From the NCBI GenBank assembly GCA_003344405.1, contig NOWV01000078.1, positions 276,480 to 340,479 of the forward strand: a DNA stretch of 64,000 nucleotides, written 5' to 3'. Source of the stretch: Trichoplax sp. H2. Lineage: Eukaryota; Placozoa; Uniplacotomia; Trichoplacea. How positions within the stretch are numbered: the first letter of the stretch is position 1; every line of letters begins with the position of its first letter. The notes beneath the pieces are model-generated. The model made no database searches and was not told the DNA's origin. It worked only from the letters and a program-made list of their open reading frames with translations. Positions 25,311-37,600 of this stretch are shown here, piece by piece. The translations under genes and the position numbers were made by a program.

Positions 25311-26477
25311 CTATTCTTTTGGGTTATAGACTTTTCCCATAAAAAGCACTGCTTTACTTGATTTATCAAATATCATAAAGATGAATGGATGATCTACTAG
25401 CATAACTTCAGGAGGCATTGGGGGAAGACAACATCTTGCCATCATCATGACTCCAGTAGCTGCAGCAGCTTCTGTGCCTTCTTCATTTACTTCTATAAAC
25501 GTCTTATGATAGACTTCAGAAATATAAAGATCGTTAGCCGCAGTCATCTTACTAAAATCTGAGCTTAATTCATTGAATGCGTCATGCATTCCCAAGCTTT
25601 TCAATGCATCGGATAACGTGGTCTCAAACGTCATTTTAAAACGTGGCAAGGATAGTTTTACTTTAAAATTGTTGGACATTTTACCAATCCATTGCTGCAA
25701 GTTTGCACTATTAATATGTTTACATAATGAATTAATGCCATCAATATCCCTGGGCAATATTACAAACATGCTTAAGCTATCATGAGCGTAAGGCAATTCC
25801 ACCATTTGAAATCCAATATCCATATCAGCCATGTAGTTTAATTTCTTGGTTTTGGACATCATGTGAACTTGAACTTTATTGCTATTATCAATCTTGAAAT
25901 CCATTTTTTGAGTAAGATTTTTATCAAATTTATCACTCCAGTTGCCTTTAAAATAGAGAGCGTTTACCAGTATTAATCGAGTCAAAGGATTAATACCTGA
26001 AGCAGGTATTAAATCTTTGATTTTCTTAGCAGTCTGGTTCTCAACCCAAGTATTGATAATTCCAGCGGCTTCAGCAGCGTGACTAAAATTGACAGATTGT
26101 GGTTGGGCATTATAAAAGGTTTTAGTTAAGTCAAGATACTGGGGCAACAAGGAATAGTTAGTACTGAAGAATAATCTGTTGGCCGCTTTAAATGTATGTC
26201 CACTCTGATTGTCGGAGCCTATTATAGCACGTAAAATTATCTGCAATGCTTGATGAATATTATCAGACTCGATATGAAGTACACTTTGCATTTCTTTGGC
26301 TGTCTTTCCTTGAGCTCCACCATACGTCATTGCAAGGCAAGTGAAAATACTCAAAGGCGAGAGAGTGACATCTTGCTTAGGAGGCATACATTGCAATAGA
26401 TCGCATGCTACCTTAGTCACGGATATACCATCGGCCATTCTTGCGTCTCTTGTACAGTAGTTGTGACTAGAGAACAA
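25311..26477 (-). CDS. Serpin, clade-B-like, predicted P1 arginine
   Basis: Single-exon serpin of 388 residues; a start at the internal Met14 (26438, MADGIS) would give 375 and resembles other intracellular serpins. Family blocks are VTLSPLSIFTCLAMTYGGAQG, LILVNALYFKGNWSDKF, SLSMFVILP, a shutter/breach region and DHPFIFMIF. The hinge GTEAAAATG is the inhibitory form. The loop runs VMMMARCC, with Arg at P1 and Cys at P1' by family numbering, much like the MMMRC loop of mammalian SERPINB6, so trypsin-like proteases are the likely targets. No signal peptide is seen, so a cytosolic role is inferred. It is a tandem paralogue of the gene at 21797-23651, with a diverged reactive loop and lacking the short first intron proposed there. 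Confidence 0.92.
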   Translation of the reverse strand: MFSSHNYCTRDARMADGISVTKVACDLLQCMPPKQDVTLSPLSIFTCLAMTYGGAQGKTAKEMQSVLHIESDNIHQALQIILRAIIGSDNQSGHTFKAANRLFFSTNYSLLPQYLDLTKTFYNAQPQSVNFSHAAEAAGIINTWVENQTAKKIKDLIPASGINPLTRLILVNALYFKGNWSDKFDKNLTQKMDFKIDNSNKVQVHMMSKTKKLNYMADMDIGFQMVELPYAHDSLSMFVILPRDIDGINSLCKHINSANLQQWIGKMSNNFKVKLSLPRFKMTFETTLSDALKSLGMHDAFNELSSDFSKMTAANDLYISEVYHKTFIEVNEEGTEAAAATGVMMMARCCLPPMPPEVMLVDHPFIFMIFDKSSKAVLFMGKVYNPKE

Positions 26478-29400
26478 ATGATCATATCATCCAGTTAATC
26501 TACGTGATATTCATGTAGGCAACAGGTAAGATGTGTATCAAGCAAATGTGAAAGAGTACAACAAAATCTTGATTCATTATTGCGATCGTTACGATGGATT
26601 CTTGAATCCATTTTATGCTCTGATGACACCATCTCAGCAGTTGTCGTGGTGTAGCTAGTTTCGGTTGTACAGTCTATTCGTGAACTTGTACATTGTTGTA
26701 TCGTGTTCTAATTGATGTATACTACACTACTTACAAAATCGACACGAAGAGATGATTTGCTCTGATATTCTTTAATCTAATCGATTACCTATCGAGCCTG
26801 AATACTTACTTGAATAACTTATTTTCGATCAAGATTCTTCTGCCAAGCGGTTATTGGAGCCCCTTTCACGTCACCGTTGGCTGAATGTTTGCGATGTGAT
26901 GGAACAATATTACACGTACTAATGTACAGTACGTGTATTCAGCGAGTGCGCGTGACGCTACCGTAATATGACGTCTAATTTACTACGAAATGGACACGTC
27001 ATCCGTCCCTTTATAGTCATATTAGTCATAGTGCTCGCTTTCCAACTGCAGTACAGTAGTTATCATACAAAAGTGCATGTGGTGCATTCCTGTAGCAGAA
27101 GCTGTACTGTATTATGTACTGTATAGTATACAGTACTCCATGCTTACAGTACTGTACTGTGTCATGGAGGAATTTACGGTATATGCTATAATCGCTAGCA
27201 GCGCGGATACTATCAGCAGAGTCTAGTAAAAAGTTTGAGTAGTCCATGCTATGCGAGTGTTTATTAACGGTAATTTGCTCTCTTTTTATTTGCTTGTTCT
27301 TAGAAAATAAATCGAAAATACAGTATACTGTACGCAGTTAGTAGTCCATGCTATACTGTACACTATCAATATTTTGGTCAGCGAAAGTCGTAATACTGTC
27401 TGTACTGTAGATTACAGTACTGTAAATTATACTGTACACTGTACTCTAGCGTCAATGCCAATTTTACTGACGTTATCACCCATAAGGCTAAAGTATATGA
27501 CACTCAATTGTACATAGAAGACAAGTTTAGCTACAGAGCAATTCAGTACAGTACACGTACAGTCGGACTACTGGAAAGAAGAGACTATTTTTCGAGCAGA
27601 GTAGTCCTTAGTACAGTCCAACAATTTACTACGTATTATGGAGTATTATTGATTATTTTGAATGACTACCTTAATTTAGCTTGTTTTATTATTATTATTA
27701 ATCATCCAATGTACTAGGATGGGTGCGCAGTACTGTAGTACCATACTGTTGTGAAGAAGCAGCAATAAGTAAGCCATTCTAGCCTGTTTATTGAACTCAA
27801 TGGGGCAGTTCTCTTCTTCAACACAACTTACAAAGTTACAATCACACCTACCATAAGACAACGACACTAAATAATAAAATGCAATACGTATTTTATGTAC
27901 ATGACTGCTATCTGCAGATTCATCTTTTACTACTGCAGATCCAATTAGGGACTACTCAAAGAAAGATGAGAGATACAGCACTTCTAAACACTGCGGGTGG
28001 GCGAAGAGAAATAGTACACCGCTATACCGTACTAGGAGTTATGCCAAATGGCTATCGATAGGATTCAGTATGCAGGAAATACGCATTGCCTACAGTACAA
28101 TACTGGACAGCAATATAGGCTAGCTGCCTAGGAGACCAATTATTGTAATGTAAACAATAGAAATTAGAGCATTAAAGTAAAAACTACGACAGTATTAATT
28201 ACTAAATAATGATAACTGGTCAGAATCATACAACTTACTGAGTACTAAACACCCATACATACACTCATTCGTATAGTATATACTAATAGTTATGATTATA
28301 ATAATAATGTAAATGCTAATTTATACAATCAGTCGCGTTACCTAGTAATAGCTGTGGTAACAATTCATCGAGGAATAATAATTTTACTTAGGTTACGACA
28401 TCCCCATCGTCTTCCAAGGAGGAGAATCGCCATCCGATTTATATTATATACACGCAGATTATTAACAGCGGACCTTGTTGGCGATAACGAAATATTTATA
28501 ATCAACAATTCAATAATAATCCACTCTTATAGACTAATTTCTACAATACTATCGATATCCATCAAAGAAAGATAACAATTCCTATCTCTAAACCAGTAAT
28601 AAACATGAGTTTAATACCATCGATAATTCAATAAAAAAAATACCACAATCATTATTTGTATTCCCCTAAAGCTATCATCAATTTGGCTAGGAGGTAGAGC
28701 GTAGGTGTACTTGTAGAGTCGTTCGATTACCATTCTATTTCCAATATTTTTCACAATTGTCTTGATGTTGATAATTTTTTTTTCTATTTTATCTCACTTA
28801 CCTGCATTATTAGCTGCTTTTGAATCTGTGACGAAGAGCACCGACTGGGGCAAAGATACAATACTAAACAATTTAAAGAAAGGCAATAGCATCTTCCTTA
28901 ATTATCCAAAATAAAACAGACACACCAGCAGGTAAATGAAATAACAATCAAGAGATCAAAATAAAATAACGGATAAATGCATAGGCAGTTATTATAGTGA
29001 TTAGCTAAAATAGAAAGTATTGGTCGTACTGTATACATCACAACTTGAGATACCAATGATTATTTTAGGGCTTTAAATTTATAATAACATTTTGATTCTT
29101 AATTTAAATAAATAAGCATATTCCCAAATACACCTAGAATTTTAACGTTATATCAGCTTAGGATTGAATAGTAACATAGTATTGATTAAGCCCAAAAACT
29201 AGTGGAGATCGACTAAATATATTAATCTTGATAAAGTCACAATGATTATCAATCGTTGAAGAGATTTTACACTAAGACTAAACTTCCGCTCACGATTGGT
29301 ATTGTCAGATAAGAATGATAGAATTAATTATACTACTTATAGGAGACATACTAAATAATATCCAATGAAATAATATAGTAATACTGTACAGTATGATGCT

Positions 29401-29808
29401 TATTCTGAAATATTAACATCCTATAAACATAATAATGAATTCAACCAGTGTACAACGAGAAAAAACAATATAAAAACATCTGTATCGCCATTACTATCCA
29501 TATCAGTTGAAGAAGAATGATACTTTTACAATTATTCCTTTAATGATAGACTCAATCATGAGAAGCATCAAATGATGACGTTTAACAATCTTATAGAATT
29601 ACTAACTAATTTCCTATCTTTATTGTAAAGATTAATACAGTGAATATATTATTAGTGCCGCAATTCCTATTTTGAGTCCATTTATAAAGTAATATAGGTA
29701 AATCGACTATTGTATTATTAGTGAATTTTATCAATCCTAAAAATTATCCCTTCCTATATTTTCCTCATTTCTTTTTAACCAGATCGTTACTGATTACTGC
29801 TATCCAAG
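26478..29808. other. Intergenic region with dispersed palindromic repeats
   Basis: A 3.3 kb spacer between genes transcribed outward (serpin left, giant gene right). GTACAGTACTGTAC-type repeats occur at about 26920-26940, 27045-27160, 27320-27440, 27545-27562, 27727-27750 and 28090-28100. On the minus strand at 28802-28892, an ATG followed by a hydrophobic leader-like stretch ends at a good GTAAGT donor, but I could not find a matching next exon. No other coding sequence was recognised. Confidence 0.5.
27045..27160. repeat. GTACAGTACTGTAC-type palindromic repeat cluster
   Basis: Repeated TACAG/CTGTA pentamers, including CAGTACTGTACTGTG and several inverted pairs. They belong to the same family as the clusters at 4079, 17215, 27320 and 61855. 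A second patch follows at about 27320-27440. Confidence 0.75.
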
Positions 29809-31606
29809 ATGGATCAAAGTAAAAGGAAGAATAATGATAAAGTCAAGACATCATTCGCTTCCAATTCTGCACCAGCTGCCTTGCCAGCAAGACCACCTTT
29901 GTATCAAAGATCCATTGTTGGCGCTAAATCTCGCATGGTACAATTTTTTAAGGATGGCGATGATACTTTTAGACCAGTTAAGATGGCTATAAATAGTCAA
30001 AGATATCGCACATTTGATACCTTGTTGGATGATCTAAGTCAGAAAGTACCATTACCTTTTGGTGTGAGAAATATTCAAACACCACTTGGTGTTCATCACG
30101 TCTATTCAACAACTCAGTTAGAAGATGGCAAAAGCTACGTTTGCTCGTCTAAGAAACAAATTAAACAGATAGAATATTCAGAAACGAAACAACGTAAAGG
30201 ATGGAGTTATACTACTGGACCCAATGTAAAGCGACAAGAAATAGGAGAACCGGTACCTGCATGGACTAAAAAAATCAGAGCAGTTGCTGTAGTGAATACT
30301 TTAGTCCGAGACGTTCGCCCAAAAGTTATTACTATCTATCGAAATGGTGCTGCCGCACACAATAAGGTGAAAATCCTTTTTAACCCGCGAACGATGCAAT
30401 CATATGAGGCCATAGTAAAAGACATGGCAAATTCATTGAAAATTAATGGGCGTCAACATAAATTATATACCGTTGAGGGTAAATTGGTAAGCCTTGTTGC
30501 AAGTAAAAGAAAATGCAGTTCATTTTTTTTTTAATGTTTTTTATAGTACGCGTTATTGGTATTGGTATAAAAAATAAGTCAATTTATCCTTACTATAGTT
30601 TAGCTATAGAAATGAGAGATCAACTAATACATAATAAAATAGTATCAATTATCATATCAGTGCATAACTCATCTATTTCTGCTGCTATACCACACTTATA
30701 TTTGGAGTAGTATTGCATAATAATAAATTAAGCATCGATCGACTGAGTTCTACTTATATCGATATGTCGTACTGTATTTATATTAGGAACGGTTCTACTA
30801 AATAAAGAGACGCTTATATTTATATTATGCTTTACTGATGAGAAAAGGACTACCTTGATTAATAAAGACAGTAGCTAAAATATTGATGATGTTGACAATT
30901 GATATGATTGGATATTATAATAGAGCAGTATAATTAGTATTTAATGGTTCCAAATTTACCTATGTCATTTATACTAGCTATATCCATGCTATATCATCGT
31001 ACCTACATGATGTATAAGTGAAAAGTTTTTAAATTTTACTATTGATTATTTTATATATTGTAAAAATACATTTTACAAATTTTTTTTAATCAATTAAATG
31101 ATTTAACTGTTATTACATTATATAAAACAAGAATGAAGGAGCAATAGATATAATAATTTCGCATTACGATGGGCCTTTTAATTATTAGGTTTCTGGAATA
31201 TCCGATCTAATACACGGCCCGCCTGAGTATATATTATGCGGAGAAGAAGCACTCGTACCATTAGCGACAGTAGCATCAGTAGCGCCTCCGCAACCAAGCA
31301 CAGTTCGTAAGCGAAAGCAGCAAAGGAATAAGAGAGCAAAGAAAGAGCAAGTCATTGTCATGAGTGATTCTGATTCATCTCCTGAAGTTCATGAGCAACA
31401 TAATCCACAGCAACGACAACACCAAAAGCAACGACAACTAGAAGAGGAAAAGCAACAGCAACAACCACAACTACGTCAACAAGCTCGGCCCCAGCAACAT
31501 CCACGAAAGACGGTAGATAAGCCACCGCAAAATGTTAATAATACAGATCTGGTAGAAGATGAGAAAATAGAAGAACCTCCTGTTAAGAAAGGATTTGTAC
31601 TAAAGA
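29809..31606 (+). other. DCX tandem and Gln-rich linker, exons 1-2
   Basis: Exon 1 (29809-30486) encodes a Lys/Ala/Pro-rich leader, DCX1 (RMVQFFKDGDD, then TFDTLLDDLSQKV and GVRNIQTPLG, ending SYVCSS) and most of DCX2 (KVITIYRNGAAAHNKVKILF, SYEAIVKDMANSL, KLYTVEGKL). Exon 2 (31189-31606) completes DCX2 (SGISDLIHGPPEYILCGEE), then encodes a basic KRKQQRNKRAKK stretch that could be a nuclear or tubulin-binding patch, and a Gln/Pro-rich low-complexity linker. Tandem DCX domains are the microtubule-binding unit of DCX, DCDC2 and RP1. Confidence 0.9.
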
Positions 31607-34600
31607 GTATGTTGCATGTACTCGTATTCTCCGTTAATGAGTGTATTTACTTTAGCTAAAATATTGATCACCTTAATGAAAACATGATATATGACCTAGC
31701 TAGCATCGACATGAATAGAGAGCTTTACAGTAGTATTACATTATTTATACTGATTACATCAATCCACTCATATCGTATAGATCAATGGGAAATTTCCCTC
31801 GTAACAAATGGCAAAAGGGCATCAGGAACCAATGCTCGAGTCTATTTTTCTGTATATGGCGATAAAGGGAGTCGTGGACCCTTTGAGATTGGTTCCAGTT
31901 TTCCTTCTTCAAGTACCCAGAGTAATTTGGTTTGTAGAAATCAATCAATGCTATAAAGTTTAATTGTACTGCGAAACTATTCCACTTCATGCCTGCACTT
32001 GCTAAATTTGGTAAATTTTATTTTATTTTAAAGGTATCATTCAGGGATGTTGGCAAAATCTATAAGATACGTATTGGTCATTATAGCAGTAAGAAAAGTG
32101 ACAGCTGGCTATTACAAAATGTATGTTGAGCATTGAAGGAATTAATTTTCTCCCTAACATGTATTAATATCCAACCCTAACCTACAAAATTACTGAAGAT
32201 TAATTGTAAGAAATAAGCTATACTAGTTGCAACAAGATTGGCTTAGCAGTAGGTTCAATTTGCAACAGGCGGTTCTAGCTAGTATAGGTGATAATTTAGA
32301 TACAAGACCAGTCAGTATTCACCCACATTTTTAGATCATAGATTACTGCATCTAAAAGATAGACTGAACTTCCTAACTGTTTAATTTTTAAAGGTAGTTT
32401 CAGTTTTACAGTGTACGGCAGGTTGCACCGAAGAGATGCATAATATGTTTCATTCGCCAAAGACAGTTTTGACTACTGTAAAATAATATGCCCAGTAAAT
32501 AGCGACAAGGTAGATTATAAATTACCGTAGTCGATATACCACCGTCAGGAAAGGCCTTGACATCTTCCATTCCTGTCATTAGTTGCACTTTTGTAACTAC
32601 ACATTCGTATGACAATCCCCTCATTGATTCCTTTACTTATAAAATTCCACTATTGTTCTTGAATATGGTTCAGGAGATACTATTACATTAACTACGTAGT
32701 AAAAAATTGTGCATGTTTCAAAATTTTTCTGAATTAAGTAATAGCAACAAAACAATTCTCCAACGAGAATTTTCACTCCTGCTGCTTAGCTAGTAATACC
32801 GGTACATGTAATTGTAATAATATTTTATACCCATGGACTTCAGGTACTACATTCTTGAACACTTGTCTAAGTACTGTAAAGTAGATTAGTTCATTAATTG
32901 ACTCAAATAGCCCTATTTTTTTAACATTAATAACAGTATCATGAAGCTTCAATAATATCTACTTATCAAAAATATATATCTAACCGATATCGATTCTGAG
33001 AAGCTATTTTAATTTTGAAAAAATTAAAGACAGAACTGAACTGCTTCAAAAAGAGGATGATATTATCAATCACTATTATAACTAATAAAAGCTACTTATA
33101 TTCCTGAATATGTAGGTAAGGCTAAGAAAAAGAGACGATTCCGAAGATTTATCGTTCATTGCTAATCGTTGGCTGTCATGTTATCACGAAGATGGAAATA
33201 CTCAAAGGGAATTTCCTGTTCTCAGACCTAATCAGAAGATAATACCTCGTAAGGACAGCTTATGCAGATTATTACTAAAATAAGAATGATACTATGTGCA
33301 GTATATATTACTTTCTAGCGTTCACAATATTACTGGTTAGATAATCTAGTCTTAACCAATATCAAAGAGTTTTCAATTTATTAGACGTCTTGAATAACTT
33401 TCAATGCATAGATTGACACAGCGTTGGTAATAAATGTTGATTAAGCATGGCGATATTCCATACGGCTTTGTCCTAAGTTAATGTATTCATTACATTTTAG
33501 TTATAAAATATTGGCTTACGGTCTATACTGGAGAATTTAGTGGTGCCGGTACTTCTTCTGAAGTTTATGTCATTATTAATGGAGAAAGAGGAGACACAGG
33601 AAAGCGATATCTACGTTCCTTGAAGGGTAAAGATCGTAAACCTTTCCAACACGGAAAAATAAGTTCTTTTTGCGTTGAAGCTGTCTCGTTGAAAACTATT
33701 CAAAATATGGTTGTTGGAGTTGAAAATCGACATGATGCAGAAGGTTTGTTATATTTCTTTCTCTATTAATGTCTGATTGGAGATATTCCTCCTATAGAGT
33801 CATGATGCTACTTAGATTATTTTATATGCTCATGAAATGGCGTTCTACTTCCTCCTTGTAATTACTGATTGTATAATAATAATTAATATAATCTGTGTAG
33901 ACAATACCTACTAGGTAGTGTAACTAAATCTTAAATATAATACTGACTCATTGTTGTAATCATACAACTAAATGTAACAACTGTTAAATAAGTAGGGCTT
34001 TAAACCAGTGTTGCATATGATAAAGAATCCTGCTTTACTCGTATAATCATTATAAGGTGGAATCTTCATTTTTTTAGATGCTGCATGGTATCTGCAGAAA
34101 GTTATCCTCAAAACAGGCAGTGATCGCGATGCTAATCAACTTGTATTCTATTGCAGAGAGTAAGATTTATCTCATAAATACCTGTAGTGGTTACGTTGTA
34201 TAGGATAACAGTTAGTTAATTCCGGAATTAAATAAATGTTTCGACTTCATTACTAGATGGTTAGATCCAAGCGATAAGTCAGAAAGGACCTTATTGCCAG
34301 ATTCGGACGTAACAAATGGTAATGCGATACTTTAAAAGAAATAATACATATTAATTTATTCTTAGAAGAAAAATTAATTTGCTTAAATTTTTTACAGGTT
34401 CAAGACTATCTGCCACAATGGTATGAGTTGAATAGTCTACTTACGTTCTAAAACTAAACTTTTTATTCTTAACGGTGTAATCATAAGCTTTCGTGTCATA
34501 CATTTTTGATAGCAACGATTATTCGTTTTGTCATGTAAATGCTTGATTTTAAATATTTTAAGCAAACTAAAGTATGAATTTGACGATGAAATGATTTATA

Positions 34601-37600
34601 ATGATATTTAGGACTGTGAAATGAGTAAATTAAAAGAAGGCAATCACGTAATACTGTATTCTAAAGCTAGCCGTAAGGCACTACGTGTTGTAAATAATCA
34701 AGGCTTGGATGGAAATGGTGATGATAAAGATAATAGCAGTAAGTTTTGTAAAATTATGTATAATCGTAATCTATGACTTCTAGAGTTATAATTTCATTGG
34801 AGCATTTATGCCATTTAATACCGGTACATACTGGAATTGTTTAATAGCGTACAGAAACATTCTTTCCAAGTGAAGAAGCGCACATATAATTTAAGTATAT
34901 ACATAAATTAATTGCAATATTCTATCCATTTTAGATACCTTTGAAATTATTAAAATTGAAGACGATACTGTAGCATTCAAGAATTGCGTCAGTCAAACTT
35001 TCATTGCTATTAAAAAAGAAGGAATCCTGTCAGGAAATGTAAAGCCTTAATTTATACGAAATCTACCATTTATATAATAAAATACTATAGCAAGAACATA
35101 ATGATTTCGATATATTGAAGCAGACAAATTATAAATTGAAAATAAAATTTATTTATTTCCTAGTTATGTAATTACTCTTAAAAAAGTAGCATTATATAAC
35201 ATTGTTTATTTCATATTTTTTATATTCGTCCATTTTCTATCAAATTATCTCACAATAATTAGGGAAAAGGCAATTCTGACTGCATCTTTTCGGTAAGGAT
35301 TAATGGCGATTTAACAGCCTCGATGGAATCCAAAAAACTTGCTGATCACCACGTCATTATATCGAATAACGGAAAAGCCATGGATCCTAAGTTACCTGCT
35401 TCTAGTGCTGCTGCACGCTTTTCAATCTATTTAAAAGTAATTATTCATTTAGTACAAATTTAATTGTTCTTAGTTTTTTTATGTCTTCGTCAACCATAAT
35501 AACATTAAATTAAGAAATTGATATAAGCGTAAGTAAACAAATTTTAAAATATTGATATTTTATCTACTCATTCTATTTAGGGAAAGTTTCGAGATGGCGG
35601 AAAAGTTATGCTTGCTAGCTGTGCTGCTAATCAATTCTTATCTATTGACTCAAATGGCAATTTATTATGCTGTCCTAGCAATGAGGAAGGTAGTTATTAC
35701 TTTTCTTTATAGTTCGCTACATTTTCATTAACGATTCAATTAATTGTATAAAGTTATTTTTCATACTGTAATAAATTGACTATGATTATAGAAGCGATAT
35801 TCAACGTCATCAAGATCGATAAACATATTCGAGCATTCCAGAGTGCATCCAATCCAGACTACTATATCCGTATGCAAGGAAGAACAGTTGATGGAAAGGT
35901 TTCAGCATAATTTTTTAATGCAAATTAATTACAATCCTATACTAATGATGCTGTATTCTATCATGCCCGAATGTTTTGAAAATATTTTTACATAGACCAT
36001 GTAATATATATATATACATCGTGTAATATCTGCGGTTTTACTTTCAGGGTAGAGGTGATCGTCCATGCCATTTTCGAATTCGAAAAAATTGCTTTGACGG
36101 ATACTTTGTACTTGAATCTGTTAAATATAATGGAATGTGCTTAAGCGTTCAACCAGACATGACTACAATTGTACCTCAAGTTGATGTTGGAGATGATAAC
36201 GTCCAGTTTAGAGCAAAAGTAGTAGAATGTATGTTAACAAGCAAACGTACTACAGTTCAAATATTTGCTTTAATGTGCTTGTTGTGTTAAAAACTTCTTT
36301 ATTTTCAACCAATTAGTTGGTATAAAAAGTTCATCTGATGACGAGCAACCGCAGAATGAGAGTAGCGATTCTAAGTTTCGTAACGACGTAGAAAAAAAGC
36401 ATTCGATAGGTATAAATGGTAATAATAATGAAGTAGTACAGCAGAACGGAATCGATGAACCTACTCTGGCTGCGATTATCCCTCAGCAAGGTAACAAAAA
36501 TTTGTTACCACTTTCAATATTTAACTAGCAAAGTCGACGTACCATCTTGTTGATTTCTTTGGATATTACCGATAGAACCTGACTGGACTGTATGGGTATC
36601 CACAATGGATAATGCTATAGCTGGTACGAATGCTAAAGTTACATTAGAAGTTTGCGGGCATGAGGGTCAGTCACAGCCATTGCTGTTAGATCCTTCTATG
36701 GGATTTTTTCATCCAGGAAATACTGAAAGATTTGAGGTATGATTTTCAGTTGAAAAATTAATTAGTTTATAGCTAATGCTATAGAGTGCATAGTTAATAT
36801 TAAAAATTTTCTGTTAGTACCTAAGAATTTATAACATGGAATAAGTTTATGTCAAATTAGCTTACACATCATAATCGATTCATGCCATTGGAAATAGGTG
36901 TCAATAGTTTACATATTTATTAAATACTGCTAAAACAATATCATGCGATAAATTTATCATTCGTTATAATAGTGGTAATCATGTCTTAGTCAGTTCCCTT
37001 AAATTGTCATCAATTGTGATGTTGACTCTTTTGCATACCCATGTATAGGAAAATTATAATATTTAAGCACTATTCATGGCGCTTTAAAAGAACTAAATTA
37101 ACGGTGCTTTTATAGGTTTATGTTGGGCCTGTCGGTAAAATATATAAAATTCGAATTAGTCACGATAACTCGACCGACGTTTCAGACTGGTTTTTAAATA
37201 AGGTGAAAATGCGCCATAAAGAAACTAAAGAAGAACTTGTTTTTATTTGTAAGCGGTGGTTATCCAGATCGCGTGATGATCATGATATTACCCGGGAGCT
37301 ACCAGTAGTTCGTGCTAATCAATCGGTTCTACCAGGTAAATAGGAAACTTTTAAATATTAGACTTTTAACGACTCGTCCGCATGATGCATAATTAATATA
37401 CTTATTTATTTTCTATACTTTTTTAAATAATTTTTGTTGAACATAGTTCGAACCTACATGGTTAAAGTCTATACCAGTGATATTTGGGGTGCCGATACCG
37501 ATAATGAAATATTAATTAATATTTTTGGCAAGCTTGGCGATACTGGTCTAAGAGAATTATACTATTCTTCTAATAATGAAGAAAAATTTCACCGTGCAAA

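Noticed and set aside
28354-28575. 73-codon plus-strand ORF, Arg/Ile-rich
   Set aside because: Composition follows local AT-rich sequence and no family or splice partner is evident.
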